DNA from: an uncultured Muribaculaceae bacterium
GTDB lineage: Bacteria; Bacteroidota; Bacteroidia; Bacteroidales; Muribaculaceae
Direction: 5' to 3'
DNA: 64,000 bases
Assembly: GCA_910586475.1 (NCBI GenBank)
Contig: CAJUHM010000002.1
Span: 23,649 to 87,648 of the forward strand
A program made the translations under genes and the position numbers. The stretch's first letter is position 1, and every line of letters starts with the position of its first letter. Under the pieces are notes generated by a model that did no database searches, had not been told where the DNA came from, and worked only from the letters and a program-made list of their open reading frames with translations. Below, one piece after another: positions 61,353-64,000 of the stretch.

Positions 61353-62363
61353 TTATTTCTTGTGGGCAAGGATATACTGGGCGATCTGAACAGCGTTGAG
61401 GGCTGCTCCCTTTTTGATCTGGTCGCCGACAATCCAGAATGTCATGCCGCGTTCGTTGGCGAGGTCCTTGCGGAGACGTCCGACGAAAACCGGATCGCAG
61501 CCGGCGGCATCCAGAGGCATCGGATAGGATTTTGCTTCGGGATCGTCGACAACGACGAGACCTTCGGCCTCCGCGAAGGCTTTGCGGACAGTTGCCAGGT
61601 CGAGCGCCTCTTCTGTTTCAACCCACACAGCCTCGCTGTGGGCGCGCATGACAGGAACGCGGACACACATCGCGCTGACGCTCAGCTCCGGCGCGTGCAT
61701 GATCTTGCGGGTCTCGTTGAACATCTTCATCTCCTCTTTGGTATAGCCGTTGTCCGTGAAGATGTCGATCTGCGGGATGACGTTATAGGCGAGCTGATAG
61801 GCAAACTTCTCGACCGTCGGCTCTTCGCCGCGCTGAAGCTGGCCATACTGGGCGATCAGTTCATCCATCGCGGCCGCTCCCGCTCCGCTGGCTGCCTGAT
61901 AGGTGGCGACGTGCACGCGGCTGATCCGGCTGAGGTCGTTGATCGGCTTGAGGGCCACAACCATCTGGATCGTCGTGCAGTTCGGGTTGGCAATGATGTT
62001 GCGCGGAGTGTTGAATGCGTCGTCGCCGTTCACTTCCGGAACGACCAGAGGCACATCCTCATCCATTCTGAACGCGCTCGAGTTGTCGATCATCAGGGCG
62101 CCGTGGGCTGTGATGACCGATGCATATTTCTTTGAAGTGCCGGCTCCGGCCGACGTAAAGGCGATGTCGATGTCGCGGAAAAGTTCCGGATCATCCGTCA
62201 GTTCGACCACTGTGTAGTCTTTGCCACGGAAACTGTAGGTGCGGCCGGTGCTGCGGCTCGACCCGAAAAGTTTGAGGTTGTCGATGGGGAAATTCTGTTC
62301 GTCGAGGACACGGAGAAACTCCTGGCCCACGGCGCCGCTGGCGCCTACAATAGCTATATTCAT
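61353..62363 (-). CDS. asd: Aspartate-semialdehyde dehydrogenase
   Basis: This 336-residue cytoplasmic enzyme reduces aspartyl phosphate to aspartate semialdehyde, needed for lysine, threonine, methionine and diaminopimelate. It begins with the NADP site [11 protein letters not shown], and the catalytic cysteine is Cys129 in NPNCTTIQM. The later [12 protein letters not shown] and [17 protein letters not shown] are family markers. Its product is also a substrate for the polyamine enzyme at 20237. Confidence 0.98.
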   Translation of the reverse strand: MNIAIVGASGAVGQEFLRVLDEQNFPIDNLKLFGSSRSTGRTYSFRGKDYTVVELTDDPELFRDIDIAFTSAGAGTSKKYASVITAHGALMIDNSSAFRMDEDVPLVVPEVNGDDAFNTPRNIIANPNCTTIQMVVALKPINDLSRISRVHVATYQAASGAGAAAMDELIAQYGQLQRGEEPTVEKFAYQLAYNVIPQIDIFTDNGYTKEEMKMFNETRKIMHAPELSVSAMCVRVPVMRAHSEAVWVETEEALDLATVRKAFAEAEGLVVVDDPEAKSYPMPLDAAGCDPVFVGRLRKDLANERGMTFWIVGDQIKKGAALNAVQIAQYILAHKK

Positions 62364-62388
62364 TGTCTGTCTGTTTTGAATTCGGTTG

Positions 62389-62396
62389 CAAAATTA
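62389..62396 (-). promoter_or_regulatory. asd -7 promoter box
   Basis: On the minus strand TAATTTTG, a full match, lies 25 bases before the asd start codon. The expected -33 position holds no TTTG. Confidence 0.5.
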
Positions 62397-62457
62397 CATA
62401 AAAATGTAGAATTATTTCTCTTTTTCACTTTGATTTCCGGGCGATCAGTTGTCATTC

Positions 62458-63624
62458 CTACCGGTAGACGTCGGTCATCGAGTGGAGCGTTGTGAAAAGC
62501 GATTCCATTTCCGGAGTCAGTTCCACCTCGCGGCGCGCCATCACCCGACGCGCTATCCCGAGGAATTTTGCGAGGCTGACCTCGCTGAATCCCATGGTGG
62601 CGCCTCCCTCGGAAAACGAGCCGACAAAGTTGCGCGGAAAGCCTGTCCCGTGGATATTGACCCCGACCCCGACCGTCGTGGCCGTGTTGAACATCGTGTT
62701 GATTCCCGCTTTGGAATGGTCGCCCATGATCAGGCCGCAGAACTGAAGACCGGTCCGCTGAAACCGTCCGCTTGCATAATCCCAGAGTTTGATCTCCGTG
62801 TAGTCGTTCTTCAGGTTCGATGCGACGCAACCCGCTCCAAGGTTGCACCATGATCCTATCACGGCTTTTCCGAGAAATCCGTCGTGAGCTTTGTTTGAAT
62901 AGTCGTGGATCACAACGTTGTTGATCTCGCCCCCGACCTTGCAGTGGCGTCCGATCGTAGTCGCGCCATAGATGCGTGTGAGCATGTTGACCGTCGAGTG
63001 GTCGAGGATGGCGATCGGGCCGCGGAGACATGATCCCTCCATCACTTCGGCGCCCCGGCCTATGTAGATAGGACCGCCTTCGGTGTTGAAGGTGACTCCC
63101 TCGGCTTTGGCACCTTCGGCCATCAGGATTCTGGCCGACGTTCCGATGACCGTGCATGTCTTGCTGACCGGACGCCACTCCATCCGCTCCACGAGGCGTT
63201 CGAAGTCATCGGCGATAGCCATTGCATTGTATTGAAACAGATGATAGGCGCGCGTGATCTCAGTCAGCTTGCCGGGGTAGGGGAGCAGTCGCCAGGGATT
63301 CTCTCCGCAGGAAGCGATCACCTCTCCGCCATCGCCTGCCGTCAGAGCCTCTCCCGGAAGAAGAAGGGCGACGGCGTCCGCCAGTTCCGGAGTCGGCAGA
63401 ATGTGGGAGGCGATTATCAGTGAGTCCGGGCCCGCTTTTGCGTTCGGATACACCTCCCGGAGGTAGTCGGCAGTCGAATAACTATAGTCACCTTCGAGGA
63501 GCATTTCCCATTTCTGGCGCAGGGTCATGATTCCGAGCAGAAGCTCGCTGATCGGTCGCGTGAATGTCAGCGGCAGAAGAGAAGCCGCCACTTCTGGTTT
63601 GTCTGATAATATAATGTGTCGCAT
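62458..63624 (-). CDS. GlmU-like putative sugar nucleotidyltransferase
   Basis: This 388-residue protein has an N-terminal nucleotidyltransferase-like part (about 1-170) and a C-terminal left-handed beta-helix of hexapeptide repeats (about 175-350), with ILDHSTVNMLTRIYGATTIG and VIGSWCNLGAGCVASNLKND. It matches the GlmU-related group of Bacteroidales often labelled sugar nucleotidyltransferase. The classic N-terminal GxGxxxRMxxxxPK motif of true GlmU is absent, so activity is uncertain; it may be an acyltransferase or a pseudoenzyme. The -7 box is at 63660. Confidence 0.85.
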   Translation of the reverse strand: MRHIILSDKPEVAASLLPLTFTRPISELLLGIMTLRQKWEMLLEGDYSYSTADYLREVYPNAKAGPDSLIIASHILPTPELADAVALLLPGEALTAGDGGEVIASCGENPWRLLPYPGKLTEITRAYHLFQYNAMAIADDFERLVERMEWRPVSKTCTVIGTSARILMAEGAKAEGVTFNTEGGPIYIGRGAEVMEGSCLRGPIAILDHSTVNMLTRIYGATTIGRHCKVGGEINNVVIHDYSNKAHDGFLGKAVIGSWCNLGAGCVASNLKNDYTEIKLWDYASGRFQRTGLQFCGLIMGDHSKAGINTMFNTATTVGVGVNIHGTGFPRNFVGSFSEGGATMGFSEVSLAKFLGIARRVMARREVELTPEMESLFTTLHSMTDVYR

Positions 63625-64000
63625 TGTGAATTGCTTTCGTTCGCTAAGATAAGATGCTGCAAAATTATTAAATTTGCATGGTCCTCAGCGGCGTTTTCAT
63701 GAAAAACTTGTAGTGACCGATGAAAAATTACCTATATGCGTGGCGCTTGCCGTAGTCGCCTCAGTGGTGATTATTGGGCGTCGGCATAAGCCGGACCACC
63801 GGCTTGTATGTGTGGAAACAGTGAATTATACGGAAATGGCGGCGATATATTACGATACATGAAGTGAGGCCTGCTTTGCCTTAGCCCTCATTGACTTAAC
63901 GAGATACTTGTGCGCGTTGGCCTGAAGGGAGGCCATTGGTTTGGCGGCAGGGCAGACGCATCTTAAATAAACTTAACGGCAGTTTACCAATATAAATAGT
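63625..64000. other. Right-end intergenic stretch with divergent promoter boxes
   Basis: No convincing gene is seen in these 376 bases. A leftward -7 box (63660-63667, TAATTTTG on the minus strand) serves the GlmU-like gene. One base later a rightward TAAATTTG (63669-63676) points into the gap. Hairpins include 63788-63805 (AAGCCGG/CCGGCTT, four-base loop) and a GGCC/GGCC pair near 63919. The 62-codon frame at 63674-63862 needs a TTG start inside the promoter box and resembles nothing I know. The stretch may be a leader or small RNA for a gene beyond the window. Confidence 0.6.
63660..63676. promoter_or_regulatory. Back-to-back -7 boxes
   Basis: TAATTTTG on the minus strand (63660-63667) and TAAATTTG on the plus strand (63669-63676) are one base apart and point away from each other. 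The leftward box fits the GlmU-like gene at a leader of about 30 bases. The rightward one has no visible gene. Confidence 0.45.

Noticed and set aside
63674..63862. 62-codon frame at the right end
   Set aside because: It needs a TTG start within a -7 promoter box and has no visible domain.
1..64000. Search for tRNA, rRNA, CRISPR, prophage and insertion sequences
   Set aside because: No cloverleaf, ribosomal segment, regular repeat-spacer pattern, transposase or integrase gene was recognised by eye; short or degenerate cases could have been missed.

Overview
The window is chromosomal DNA of a Bacteroidota bacterium of the order Bacteroidales, most probably a Muribaculaceae (S24-7) gut commensal. 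The evidence is indirect: paired SusC/SusD nutrient-uptake genes, proteins with type IX secretion-like C-terminal domains, families largely confined to Bacteroidales (DUF4836-, DUF4876-, DUF6850- and DUF5715-type), A-rich leaders instead of strong Shine-Dalgarno sites, and repeated TAnnTTTG promoter boxes. Base composition is close to half G+C, with AT-rich gene-free gaps. I see no tRNA, rRNA, CRISPR array, prophage or insertion sequence, and no recombinase gene.

1-13257 is the accessory region. Two SusC-SusD-lipoprotein operons stand back to back as mirror images. They diverge from a 657-base gap bounded by a perfect 94-base inverted repeat that runs into both susC genes. A 22-base palindromic leader element lies at exactly the same distance from both start codons. 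The right-hand operon is followed by a secreted subtilisin-like protease. No glycan enzymes are present, so peptide or protein uptake (RagAB-like) is likelier than polysaccharide use. Only one side shows a recognisable promoter, so flipping the gap could switch which operon is expressed.

13406-24559 holds prs, then a leftward set: carboxy(nor)spermidine dehydrogenase, a cation diffusion facilitator, two DUF4836-like lipoproteins, an atypical ABC ATPase and its permease. Beyond these lie an AraC regulator and a secreted protein followed by two hairpins.

24902-33426 is a second outer-membrane uptake operon: TonB-dependent receptor, DUF4876-like lipoprotein, DUF6850-like barrel and an M16 zinc protease. 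33584-44895 runs rightward through division, coenzyme A, lipopolysaccharide-export and envelope genes (DivIC/FtsB-like, coaX, barrel protein, lptC, CorC/HlyC, M15-like peptidase, AsmA-like), then a HAD phosphatase and aroB.

44881-58007 is almost all leftward: folA-thyA-ferredoxin-like membrane protein, tadA, rnz, a sugar permease, an ECF sigma/anti-sigma operon with two paralogous barrel proteins, a flippase-like membrane protein operon, a radical SAM protein, aroC and ybaK. The right end has a small barrel protein, a short hypothetical gene, a cation/proton antiporter, asd and a GlmU-like sugar nucleotidyltransferase. The last 376 bases hold no convincing gene.
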